6,182 nt of DNA from Syntrophobacterales bacterium. Its GTDB lineage: Bacteria; Desulfobacterota; Syntrophobacteria; BM002. Below are positions 1 to 5,012 of the stretch, one piece after another. The stretch's first letter is position 1; the number at the start of each line of letters is the position of its first letter. The DNA is taken from positions 1 to 6,182 of the forward strand of contig JAUWKY010000153.1 in NCBI GenBank assembly GCA_030613915.1, read 5' to 3'. A program made the position numbers and the translations under genes. The notes beneath the pieces were generated by a model. That model did not search any database, had not been told where the DNA came from, and was given only the letters and a program-made list of their open reading frames with translations.

Positions 1-1
1 A

Positions 2-703
2 ACCGCCATCACCGGGGACACTGTACTACAGCACTCTATTGGGGATGCTGACAAAACCGCCGGAGGGAGGCTGGATCATTACTTGTACGGGCTCAAGCAG
101 TTGCTGAAAAGAGACATTGAAAATATACTCCCCGGCCACGGTGTTCCCGTGGCGGCCACCGGCAGACGCACCGTCGAGGAGACCTACGAGGGCGTGATGA
201 TGAAGATCATAGAGGTCGAGCCGGACTCCAAAACAACCTGGATGGATGGAGCCTCGTTGCTGGCTGAGAAAGGGCTTTTGGAAGAGGTTGTCTATTGCTG
301 CGACAAGGAGCTGGCCCTCAGACCGGGAAATTTGTCAGCCTTGCAGTTGAAGGCCTTTGCCCTGAACGACATGGGCAGGTGTGAAGAGGCTATTGAGATT
401 TTAGATCAGATTTTGGCGCAGAAAGCAGACAATGTTCACGCCGTTACCGCAAAAGGTCACGCTCTGCTAGGGCTGCAAAAGTATGATGAGAGTATAAAAT
501 ACTTCGATGACGCTCTGGCCATAAACCCGGAGATCAAGGAAGCCCAGGTATTCAAAGGTATGGCCTTGTACTTTTTGGGCAAACATGATGAGGCTATGGA
601 GATCGAAGCCTTCAAGACGGAGTTTATGGAAAAATTCAAGACTGAGATTGACAAACAAAAACAAGAACCAGGACAAGAACCTAAGAAGGAGGATTCAAGC
701 TAG
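2..703 (+). CDS. Metallo-beta-lactamase-fold hydrolase with C-terminal TPR repeats (5' partial)
   Basis: Only the last 233 residues are in the window; the frame is open to base 2, so the true start lies upstream. A TTG at 83 is internal, because the residues before it belong to the fold. Visible residues 3-8 (ITGDTV) match the late metallo-beta-lactamase strand whose Asp bridges the metals (D6). Residues 42-50 (ILPGHGVPV) match the PGHG motif carrying the last His ligand (H46). From about residue 78 come tetratricopeptide units at 34-residue spacing (about 78-111, 112-145, 146-179, and a partial one 180-213), with typical ALNDMG, ALLGLQKYDESIKYFDDAL and ALYFLGKHDEA signatures. The tail is charged and rich in Lys, Glu and Gln. 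The family hydrolyses thioesters, lactones, phosphodiesters and similar bonds; the substrate cannot be told here. The TPR part probably mediates protein contacts. The fold call is confident; the specific function is open. Confidence 0.85.
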   Translation, partial: TAITGDTVLQHSIGDADKTAGGRLDHYLYGLKQLLKRDIENILPGHGVPVAATGRRTVEETYEGVMMKIIEVEPDSKTTWMDGASLLAEKGLLEEVVYCCDKELALRPGNLSALQLKAFALNDMGRCEEAIEILDQILAQKADNVHAVTAKGHALLGLQKYDESIKYFDDALAINPEIKEAQVFKGMALYFLGKHDEAMEIEAFKTEFMEKFKTEIDKQKQEPGQEPKKEDSS

Positions 704-756
704 GGGCAATACTGATTAATTAAGGGTTGACGGGCTAAGAAATCCCCCTTGTGAGC

Positions 757-912
757 CTGTATCACAATTCGTCATCCCGGCCAAGTCTCGCAAGGCGGGA
801 CGCGAGCCGGGATCCAGATGAGGCTGATTTTATAGACATTTTCTGGATTCCGGATCTCGTCCACCATCGGTGGACTCGTCCGGAATGACGGGTAAATGGA
901 ATTGCGACACAG
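757..912. repeat. MITE-like palindromic repeat, copy 1 (complete)
   Basis: Two hairpin arms face each other across a short AT-rich spacer (about 818-842). The left arm pairs ATCCCGGC (774-781) with GCCGGGAT (806-813). The right arm pairs ATTCCGGA (847-854) with TCCGGAAT (879-886), with an inner TCCACC-atc-GGTGGA hairpin (860-874). The ends are imperfect terminal inverted repeats: CTGTATCACAATTC (757-770) against the complement of 899-912, CTGTGTCGCAATTC, 12 of 14 matching. The right half, read in reverse, matches copy 3 at the window end closely, including an 8-nt gap after the terminal repeat. No transposase is present, so this is a non-autonomous element or REP/BIME-type doublet. Confidence 0.8.
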
Positions 913-980
913 TCTCTAGCAGGGGAGGGGAAAGGACTTTCGAGCTGGACACTAGCTAGAATGAAGAGGAGAAGGCACAA

Positions 981-1172
981 ATGAAGGATGAGTTCTTGAC
1001 ACTGTTTGAAACCGCAAGAGATCTGATAACCTACATTGATAAAGAGCACGTTTTTGACAAAGCCGCTGACATGGGATGCGGAGGTTTCGATACCTATCAA
1101 TCGGACGCCTTTTACGATTTAATTGCCGAGGCCAGAAAAGCCCTCAGCGAAGTCGAGGTTACATCTGAATAA
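981..1172 (+). CDS. Small acidic hypothetical protein (63 aa)
   Basis: Not recognised. The ATG at 981 has a strong purine-rich Shine-Dalgarno stretch just upstream (GAGGAG 966-971 running into AAGG), which supports translation. The product is 63 residues, acidic and probably mostly helical, with a glycine-rich turn (MGCGGFDTY, about 31-39) between two helices. There is one Cys and no signal peptide or membrane segment. It is the first of three short same-strand genes with gaps of 36 and 31 bp, so co-transcription is likely. It begins about 70 bp after repeat copy 1. No function is proposed. Confidence 0.6.
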   Translation: MKDEFLTLFETARDLITYIDKEHVFDKAADMGCGGFDTYQSDAFYDLIAEARKALSEVEVTSE

Positions 1173-1208
1173 TCCGGTTGATTCAGCTCATTACGTTAGG
1201 GGGCGAAT

Positions 1209-1439
1209 ATGGCGATAGAGGAAATCACCTATGAAGAGTTCATGAACAAAATAGATGAGATTGAGCAGCGGTATTTGTCCGACGAGGAAGGTTTTCCCGA
1301 AGGCGCCCAGGAGAAAGGATTGGAGATCTGCAAGAAATTCCGCAAAGAAGTGGAAGAGGTAGGTCCTGAGAATTTTGAATATTACATTGATACCCTTTAT
1401 GGGCTGCCCATGCACAAACCTAAGGAACCTAAAGAATGA
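1209..1439 (+). CDS. Small charged helical hypothetical protein (76 aa)
   Basis: Not recognised. The ATG at 1209 is preceded by AGGGGG (1198-1203) at 5 nt. The 76-residue product is very rich in Glu and Lys, with a helical N-terminal half (ITYEEFMNKIDEIEQRYL), a central Gly/Pro break (EGFPEGAQEKG) and a second helix (LEICKKFRKEVEEV). It ends in a Lys/Pro/Glu tail. No transmembrane or export signal is seen and the single Cys makes metal binding unlikely. It is the middle gene of the three-gene run. A cytosolic role is likely but unassigned. Codon use and the Shine-Dalgarno site make it more believable than the minus-strand frame overlapping it. Confidence 0.65.
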   Translation: MAIEEITYEEFMNKIDEIEQRYLSDEEGFPEGAQEKGLEICKKFRKEVEEVGPENFEYYIDTLYGLPMHKPKEPKE

Positions 1440-1470
1440 GCCGCCTCTCAGTCCTCATGGTCCCCACAGC

Positions 1471-1650
1471 ATGAATAAAGAGAACATTCGATATGTTGAC
1501 TGTGCGCATTGCAAAGCCCGGGTCCGTTTAGAGGAAGCCGTATCCTACCAAAGTCGCCTCATATATGCGGAGCACTACCATTGTAAAGAATGTGATCCTG
1601 ATGGTGTTTGGGATTGCGTCAGTCATGATTTTGATACCGACCTCCACTGA
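1471..1650 (+). CDS. Small zinc-ribbon-like protein (59 aa)
   Basis: The protein has C11-x2-C14 and C38-x2-C41 (DCAHCKARV and YHCKECD), a spacing compatible with a four-cysteine zinc ribbon, plus a fifth Cys at 49 and His at 35, 37 and 52. I chose the ATG at 1471. The same frame is open back to a TTG at 1375, but that stretch overlaps the preceding gene by 65 bases and looks like out-of-frame coding (many Pro and Asn, no pattern). The ATG lacks a good Shine-Dalgarno site, so translation may be coupled to the gene ending 31 bp upstream. A metal-binding structural or nucleic-acid/protein contact role is inferred; no specific family is recognised. The stop lies 92 bp from the convergent gene's stop. 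Confidence 0.55.
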   Translation: MNKENIRYVDCAHCKARVRLEEAVSYQSRLIYAEHYHCKECDPDGVWDCVSHDFDTDLH

Positions 1651-1742
1651 GCGCGGCCTTTATCCTACCCTTTGCTCTCTTCCTGCATTGATAAGAATGG
1701 CTACGACCACCTGGTGCTCACTGGGATTGTCCCCGAGACCGC

Positions 1743-2012
1743 CTATCCGTGGGGCGGAGCAAAAAGGGCTATTTCCAGTGGGTGGTCAGCGGCAAGCCGG
1801 GCTGCTTGGCTCTCCAAACCCTTCTGCCTTTTTTGCAGGTACTTCACCTTTGCTTCGAGGTACTCGCTCTCAGGTTCTTTTCTATAATCTGCCTCGGCAT
1901 CACGAAGGAGGATCCGGATTTCAAGGTACTCTCTCTCAAGGAGCCGGACTTCCTTCTGATAGTTCTGGAAGTCTTCCATCTCCGTCAAATCATCGTAAAG
2001 CCACATGGACAT
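1743..2012 (-). CDS. Small predicted coiled-coil protein (89 aa)
   Basis: Not recognised as a named family. It starts at the ATG complementary to 2010-2012, with AGGAG (complement of 2019-2023) 6 nt upstream, a strong site; an in-frame ATG two codons later is a weaker choice. From about residue 10 to 75 the sequence is one long helix with heptad-like hydrophobic spacing and many Glu, Arg and Lys (EYLEAKVKYLQKRQKGLESQ), typical of a coiled coil. The C terminus (LEIALFAPPHG) is short and non-helical. Several plus-strand open frames over this interval are rich in Ser, Pro and Leu and lack ribosome sites, so they are judged shadows. It is convergent with the three short plus-strand genes. Confidence 0.65.
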   Translation of the reverse strand: MSMWLYDDLTEMEDFQNYQKEVRLLEREYLEIRILLRDAEADYRKEPESEYLEAKVKYLQKRQKGLESQAARLAADHPLEIALFAPPHG

Positions 2013-2076
2013 GTGAAACTCCTATTTATCGCGCCACTGTCGTGAGCAATGCTGGCGATCTAGAATTCGGACTAGC

Positions 2077-2200
2077 CTGGCAACTCCATCCATCGTCATA
2101 CCGGACGAGTCCGCCTATGGCGGGCGAGATCCGGTATCCAGTAAATTATTGTTATTTCTAGATTCCGGACAGTCGTTTCGCGACTTCCGGAATGACAGAC
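2077..2200. repeat. MITE-like palindromic repeat, copy 2
   Basis: Same element type as at 757-912. The left arm (2094-2141) begins CGTCATACCGGACGAG and contains the inner hairpin CCGCC-tat-GGCGG (2111-2123). Copies 1 and 3 have CCACC/GGTGG there, so both sides of the stem changed together. A 17-nt AT-rich spacer follows, then the right arm (2159-2198) with ATTCCGGA...TTCCGGAAT. The left flank (CAACTCCATCCA) resembles the CAATTCCATTTA flank of copy 1 read in reverse. Terminal repeats are less clear than in copy 1. It lies upstream of both the minus-strand coiled-coil gene and the formyltransferase gene. Confidence 0.75.
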
Positions 2201-2378
2201 GTGGTGCTCGCACTACAAATATCGAGTCTTTCAGCACCCTGCTAGGAATTATAGCACTTGGCATTCTAAATGGCGAGCGGACATACAAACTAGGCTTCTT
2301 AAACTGAAAAAACTTCCATCAACGCTACCATCTTTGCTATTCTGCCCCTGATGACTTAAAAGGTGTTGAAGAAATAGT

Positions 2379-2384
2379 GAGGTG
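2379..2384 (+). promoter_or_regulatory. Shine-Dalgarno site that decides the formyltransferase start
   Basis: GAGGTG lies 6 nt before the GTG at 2391. The longest frame opens at a GTG at 2382, but that codon is itself inside this Shine-Dalgarno site and has only weak purine content before it. This favours 2391 as the start. Confidence 0.5.
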
Positions 2385-2390
2385 GGCAAG

Positions 2391-3209
2391 GTGAAACCGA
2401 AGACCAATGAACTTAAACTAGCAGTGCTGATCTCAGGGGGCGGAACGAACCTCCAGGCCATGATTGACCAAATTGAGGCTGGCAAACTGGATGCTGAGAT
2501 CAGCTTGGTGGTGAGCAATAATCCCGACGCCTATGGGTTGGTCAGGGCTCAGAAGCACGGAATTCCCACTGCCGTAGTGGATTACAGGAATTACGGCAAG
2601 AAATCCCTTCAGAAAGTTGTCAAGAGCACTCTTCCCAAAGAATTCGATGAGCTTGTCAACCGGCAAGGAATCTATTCGGGTCTTCCAGATGGCGAAGTAA
2701 GGGATCGGTTGGCGCGATTAGTACTGGCCGAGCAGGAGGTTTTAGCACTATTGAAACCGCTGAATCCTGATCTCATCTGTCTGGCGGGGTTTATGCGGTT
2801 GATCTCCCCCTATTTCATTGGACACTACAACACGGAAGACCGCTACGGGATCATGAATATTCACCCGGCGCTGCTCCCTGCTTTTCCGGGAACTGATGGA
2901 TATGGAGCCACTTTCTCGTATGGTTGCAGGTTCGGGGGGGTCACCGTCCATTTCATAGACGAGGGAGAAGACACCGGACCCATTATTGCCCAGGCCATAT
3001 ATCCCATCTGGCCGGAAGACACTTTGGAGGTGGTACGAAGGCGGGGACTCGAACTTGAATATGCTATCTATTCGCAATGTATCCAGTGGATGGCACAGGG
3101 AGATTTGAAGCTGGTGCGTGGAGAGGATGGCAGGCCCCAAGTGCGCATTCTTGCTCCGGAGTATCCAGCTTTTCTGGAGCAGATCACTAGGCAGGCTTTT
3201 GCACGATAG
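2391..3209 (+). CDS. PurN-like phosphoribosylglycinamide formyltransferase family protein
   Basis: A folate-dependent formyltransferase. PurN transfers formyl from 10-formyl-tetrahydrofolate to glycinamide ribonucleotide in purine synthesis. In 272 residues (from GTG 2391) I see the N-terminal phosphate loop LISGGGTNLQA (13-23), VVSNNPDAYGL (40-50), LAGFMRLISP (131-140), and the catalytic triad positions: N156 and H158 in NIHPALLP, and D194 in GEDTGPIIAQA. Two things differ from E. coli PurN (212 aa). About 45 extra residues lie between the YRNYG segment (65-69) and the EQEVLALL helix (114-121). The LHTH motif after FPG is TDGY (168-171), so the His next to the active site is absent. It may be a divergent PurN or a formyltransferase with another acceptor. 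It probably shares a transcript with the next gene, 25 bp downstream. Confidence 0.85.
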   Translation: MKPKTNELKLAVLISGGGTNLQAMIDQIEAGKLDAEISLVVSNNPDAYGLVRAQKHGIPTAVVDYRNYGKKSLQKVVKSTLPKEFDELVNRQGIYSGLPDGEVRDRLARLVLAEQEVLALLKPLNPDLICLAGFMRLISPYFIGHYNTEDRYGIMNIHPALLPAFPGTDGYGATFSYGCRFGGVTVHFIDEGEDTGPIIAQAIYPIWPEDTLEVVRRRGLELEYAIYSQCIQWMAQGDLKLVRGEDGRPQVRILAPEYPAFLEQITRQAFAR

Positions 3210-3234
3210 GTGCAACCTTTGAAAGGAGACGACG

Positions 3235-3987
3235 GTGGCAAAATACAAGAAGGGGTTAGCCTTCAGTTATGTGCAGAAGACCAAGTATTCCCGAGAGCAA
3301 GCCCCTAGGGATGATCTGGGTTCCATTCCTTCACCTGATCACTTCAAAACCTACGGTGGCGCTGAGCGCGTGCAGTTACCGCAACCAGATTTTGGCGAAT
3401 CTGCCGATCTGTGGCATTGTCTGGCAAGACGGAGATCTGAGCGGAATACAACCCAAGAGCCTCTCAGCTTGGAGGAGCTTGCAAAAGTCTTGTGGGCAGC
3501 CCAGGGAATAACAGCTCGGGCGGGGATGAACTTGCTCAGAACCGCACCTTCGGCAGGCGCCCTTTATCCATTTGAGACCTATGTCTACATTGACCGGGTT
3601 GAGGGCGTGTCGCAGGGAATCTACCATTTTGATGTGGCAGATTTCGTGCTGGAGTGTTTACAGGAAGGTAATTTCAATGGAGCGATTACTGCTGCCAGTT
3701 TGGGGCAGCCTGTAGTTCGCAAGGCAGCGGTGGTGATTATCTGGACTGCTATGATGCTCAGATGCATGGTGAAATATCGTGAAAGGGCAGTGAGATATAT
3801 TGGCATGGACCTTGGCCATGTCTGTCAAAATGTGCAGTTGGCAGCCACCGCTCTGGGACTTGGTTCCTGCCCCATAGGCGCTTTTTACGACGACGAACTC
3901 AACAAACTTGTGGATGTGGACGGCGAAGAAGAGACGGTCCTCTATATGATCACAGTAGGGAAGCTGGGAGAAGGCATGGAGCATTAG
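3235..3987 (+). CDS. SagB-type FMN-dependent dehydrogenase/nitroreductase-family protein
   Basis: Starts at GTG 3235, with AAAGGAG (3222-3228) at 6 nt. The 250 residues carry the SagB/McbC hallmarks: RRRSER (65-70), LSLEELAKVLWAAQGI (77-92), RTAPSAGALYPFETYV (102-117), KYRERAVRYIGMDLGHVCQNVQLAA (180-204) and GLGSCPIGAFYDDELN (208-223). The Arg/Ser-rich motif and the AGALYP segment contribute to FMN binding in the nitroreductase fold. Characterised relatives oxidise azolines to azoles in peptide natural products. Many homologues, like this one, are single-domain and lie without the cyclodehydratase or a peptide substrate, and their substrates are unknown. The only visible partner is the formyltransferase upstream. 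The last codons (GMEH, stop) already lie in the GGCAT-rich repeat that follows, so the extreme C terminus may have been remodelled by it. Confidence 0.88.
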   Translation: MAKYKKGLAFSYVQKTKYSREQAPRDDLGSIPSPDHFKTYGGAERVQLPQPDFGESADLWHCLARRRSERNTTQEPLSLEELAKVLWAAQGITARAGMNLLRTAPSAGALYPFETYVYIDRVEGVSQGIYHFDVADFVLECLQEGNFNGAITAASLGQPVVRKAAVVIIWTAMMLRCMVKYRERAVRYIGMDLGHVCQNVQLAATALGLGSCPIGAFYDDELNKLVDVDGEEETVLYMITVGKLGEGMEH

Positions 3988-4001
3988 GCATAGGGCATGG
4001 G
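3972..4001. repeat. GGCAT-type short direct repeats at the 3' end of the oxidoreductase gene
   Basis: GGCATGGAGCATTAGGCATAGGGCATGGG is a run of related GCAT units. It starts inside the coding sequence (its last four codons) and continues past the stop. It looks like low-complexity repeat expansion rather than coding or regulatory sequence. Confidence 0.6.
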
Positions 4002-4017
4002 AAATACAGCTGGCAGC

Positions 4018-4035
4018 CCCGCGACTGAGCGCGGG
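4018..4035. repeat. GC-rich hairpin (CCCGCG/CGCGGG)
   Basis: Perfect 6-bp stem CCCGCG-actgag-CGCGGG, 30 bp after the oxidoreductase stop. There is no T-run after it on either strand, so it is not called an intrinsic terminator, although it could impede read-through. Confidence 0.45.
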
Positions 4036-4049
4036 ACAGGCACGCAGCA

Positions 4050-4088
4050 GGCAGAAGACAGCAGGCAGCTGGCAGAAGACAGAAGGCA
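4050..4088. repeat. Direct repeat GGCAGAAGACAG with 21-bp period
   Basis: GGCAGAAGACAG occurs at 4050-4061 and 4071-4082, with further GCAGGCAG and AGAAGGCA units around it. It is an imperfect minisatellite-like tract in the gap between the oxidoreductase gene and the small minus-strand gene. Confidence 0.6.
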
Positions 4089-4111
4089 AGCGGACTGCTT
4101 TCTTTTATAAA

Positions 4112-4273
4112 TTAGCCATAAAGAGGATTTGTTTGATAGCGCTTGGACAGCCGATACTTACTGCAGACAAATTTTCCCCTGACGTATCGAGCCTTCACTT
4201 TTTTTCGGCAGCGAATTCCGTGGGAAAGGATAGTCACGTATTTACAGGTCTTGCAAAGGTCAGGAATCCTCAC
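4112..4273 (-). CDS. Small basic four-cysteine protein (53 aa), putative zinc-binding
   Basis: Too short for a usual length cut-off but well supported. It starts at GTG (complement of 4271-4273), with GGAG (complement of 4281-4284) 7 nt upstream and an in-frame stop two codons before the start. The 53-residue product begins MRIPDLCKTCKYVTIL and has Cys at 7, 10, 22 and 37 (C-x2-C-x11-C-x14-C) plus His at 18, a pattern that suits one zinc site. It is strongly basic (many Lys and Arg, for example RCRKKVKARYVRGKF), so nucleic-acid binding is possible. Neighbouring stretches in all frames are stop-rich, which makes this clean open frame stand out. No named family is recognised. It lies just beyond the structured elements on the same strand. 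Confidence 0.6.
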   Translation of the reverse strand: MRIPDLCKTCKYVTILSHGIRCRKKVKARYVRGKFVCSKYRLSKRYQTNPLYG

Positions 4274-4386
4274 CCTTCATCTCCATTCTTCTTTTCATCC
4301 TGAAAGTCACAAACAATAATGCAAAAATCGTGCAGGATTTGACAGTTCACGAAGTCCGAGGGCTTTTCAAGGTCTCTCGCCCGCTC

Positions 4387-4409
4387 ACCCCTTCGGCAAG
4401 CTCAGGGTT
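4387..4409. repeat. Palindromic repeat of the CCCTTCGrCAAGCTCAGGG type
   Basis: ACCCCTTCGGCAAGCTCAGGGTT pairs ACCC with GGGT at its ends and AGCTTGCC-like sequence inside. I recognise the core from dispersed extragenic palindromes seen in many environmental bacterial genomes (family knowledge, not checked). It lies just before structured element 1. Confidence 0.5.
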
Positions 4410-4435
4410 CGCTAGAGCACACAGAGAACGAAGAG

Positions 4436-4661
4436 AAAAAAGTGCTGGTCAAAGTGTTGGGATCGCCTAGAAACTACCGCAGAGCGGGCGGCCCCGATGC
4501 TTGCGCATCTGGGCAGCGGGCAGAGCTTGATGTTCAGAATAAGCTAGCTCATTATAGTCCATCAAGCGCTGCCCGCTTAGCATCTAGACGATCCCTCCCC
4601 TATGAACACTTCTGCCCCTCACTCGATTTTATGGTTTAAGAGCTCCCAGAGTTTCATCGAG
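4436..4661 (-). ncRNA. Structured element 1: three-hairpin junction closed by a long stem, putative minus-strand RNA
   Basis: Plus-strand positions: A6 run 4436-4441; TGGT 4446-4449; AAGTGTT 4452-4458 pairing AACACTT 4605-4611; closing stem GGGATCGCCTAGA (4459-4471) with TCTAGACGATCCC (4583-4595), 12 of 13 pairs. Inside are hairpin 1 CCGC-aga-GCGG (4477-4487) and hairpin 2 CCC-GATGC-ttgc-GCATC-GGG (4492-4513, one mismatch). Hairpin 3 pairs GCGGGCAGAGCTTGATG (4516-4532) with 4560-4576, 16 of 17, and has an AU-rich inner palindrome. Then come TCTGCCC (4611-4617) and a hairpin CTCGAT/ATCGAG (4622-4661). On the minus strand the hairpin 2 loop is GCAA, a GNRA tetraloop, and the A-run becomes a terminal U-run; both favour a minus-strand RNA. 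A single-stranded-DNA or mobile-element role remains possible. Element 2 repeats the same architecture. Confidence 0.5.
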
Positions 4662-4723
4662 CCCTCAGGGATGCTAGATTGAATAAGCCTCTAATAACTT
4701 ACTCGTTCCCCTCCAAATTGCGG

Positions 4724-4752
4724 ATAATTCACCTAATCCCCTCTTTTAGCAA
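4724..4752 (-). promoter_or_regulatory. Possible promoter for structured element 1
   Basis: On the minus strand, TTGCTA (complement of 4747-4752) is followed after 17 nt by AATTAT (complement of 4724-4729); each matches the sigma-70 consensus at four of six bases. Initiation would fall near 4717, upstream of element 1 in the minus direction. Such pairs occur by chance, so this is weak. Confidence 0.22.
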
Positions 4753-4796
4753 GGCTCGTTCTTTCCCTGTGGTCTTCAAACTACTCAGCGAGCTCT

Positions 4797-5012
4797 AAAA
4801 AAACTTATGGTGAGCACAATACGATCGCTCAAAATCCCCTGCACAGCAGGGGCTACCGATGCGAATGCATCGGCAGATGTGAGGAACCCTTGTGGGAGGG
4901 GATAATCTTGCTTATTCAGTACAACAAGGGGGGCCTCACTCAGTTTTTGAGCGATCATTTCGTACAAGCAGCTGGTGTCTGCCCTTGTATTGGTCTCTAT
5001 AACTCTGAGACC
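4797..5012 (-). ncRNA. Structured element 2: second copy of the three-hairpin junction, putative minus-strand RNA
   Basis: Plus-strand positions: A7 run 4797-4803; TGGT 4808-4811; closing stem GATCGCTCAAAA (4823-4834) with TTTTGAGCGATC (4945-4956), 12 of 12 pairs. Inside are hairpin 1 CCCCTGC-aca-GCAGGGG (4836-4852) and hairpin 2 CCGATGC-gaat-GCATCGG (4856-4873). Hairpin 3 pairs GTGAGG (4879-4884) with CCTCAC (4934-4939) and CCCTTGT (4887-4893) with ACAAGGG (4924-4930), with a possible AU-rich tip GATAA/TTATT. Then come TCTGCCC (4978-4984) and hairpin GGTCTC/GAGACC (4992-5012). The order of parts, the TGGT offset and the 19-nt gap from the A-run to the closing stem all match element 1, while most stem sequences differ. 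It begins about 50 bp after the deacetylase-like gene's stop on the same strand, so it could be processed from that transcript. Confidence 0.52.

Larger units (their letters stand above)
2013..2390. other. Intergenic region between divergent genes
   Basis: A 378-bp gap between the minus-strand coiled-coil gene and the formyltransferase gene. It holds repeat copy 2 (2077-2200). The remaining roughly 190 bp before the formyltransferase must contain its promoter unless that lies further upstream. A TTGGCA at about 2260 is the best -35-like hexamer, but no good -10 box follows it, so no promoter is called. No RNA gene or additional open frame with a ribosome site is seen. Confidence 0.5.

Noticed and set aside
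762..1100. Minus-strand 112-codon frame
   Set aside because: Half of it is translation of palindromic repeat copy 1 and the rest is antisense to a gene with a good ribosome site.
1375..1650. Longer version of the zinc-ribbon-like gene from TTG 1375
   Set aside because: It would overlap the upstream gene by 65 bases, and the extra residues look like out-of-frame translation; the ATG at 1471 is preferred.
1565..2161. Plus-strand 198-codon frame, and the shorter ones at 1672-1887 and 1749-2045
   Set aside because: They overlap the minus-strand coiled-coil gene, which has a strong ribosome site, and one runs into repeat copy 2; the composition is Ser/Pro-rich with no motif.
2260..2290. Promoter with TTGGCA as -35 before the formyltransferase gene
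   Set aside because: No acceptable -10 hexamer lies at 16-18 nt.
4018..4035. Intrinsic terminator after the oxidoreductase gene
   Set aside because: The stem is perfect but no T-run follows on either strand.
4050..4088. CRISPR-like repeats
   Set aside because: Unit spacing is 21 bp with related, not unique, sequence between units; only two clear units.
4442..4639. Plus-strand 65-codon frame beginning VLVKVLGSPRNYR, like the first strand of an NADPH-dependent FMN reductase
   Set aside because: Similarity stops after about 13 residues, no good ribosome site precedes it, and the frame runs through the paired stems of structured element 1, which explain the sequence better.
4436..4841. tRNA or tmRNA, suggested by ACCA near a terminal T-run
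   Set aside because: No T-arm GGTTCGAnnCC sequence, no anticodon arm of normal size, and the hairpin sizes do not fit.
4785..4967. Minus-strand 60-codon frame
   Set aside because: It lies across the closing stem and all three hairpins of structured element 2 and shows no domain or ribosome site.
4797..5012. Retron msr/msd reading of element 2 (12-bp end pairing plus hairpins)
   Set aside because: No reverse transcriptase is in the window, no AGC branching context follows the closing stem, and there are two tandem copies, unlike a retron.
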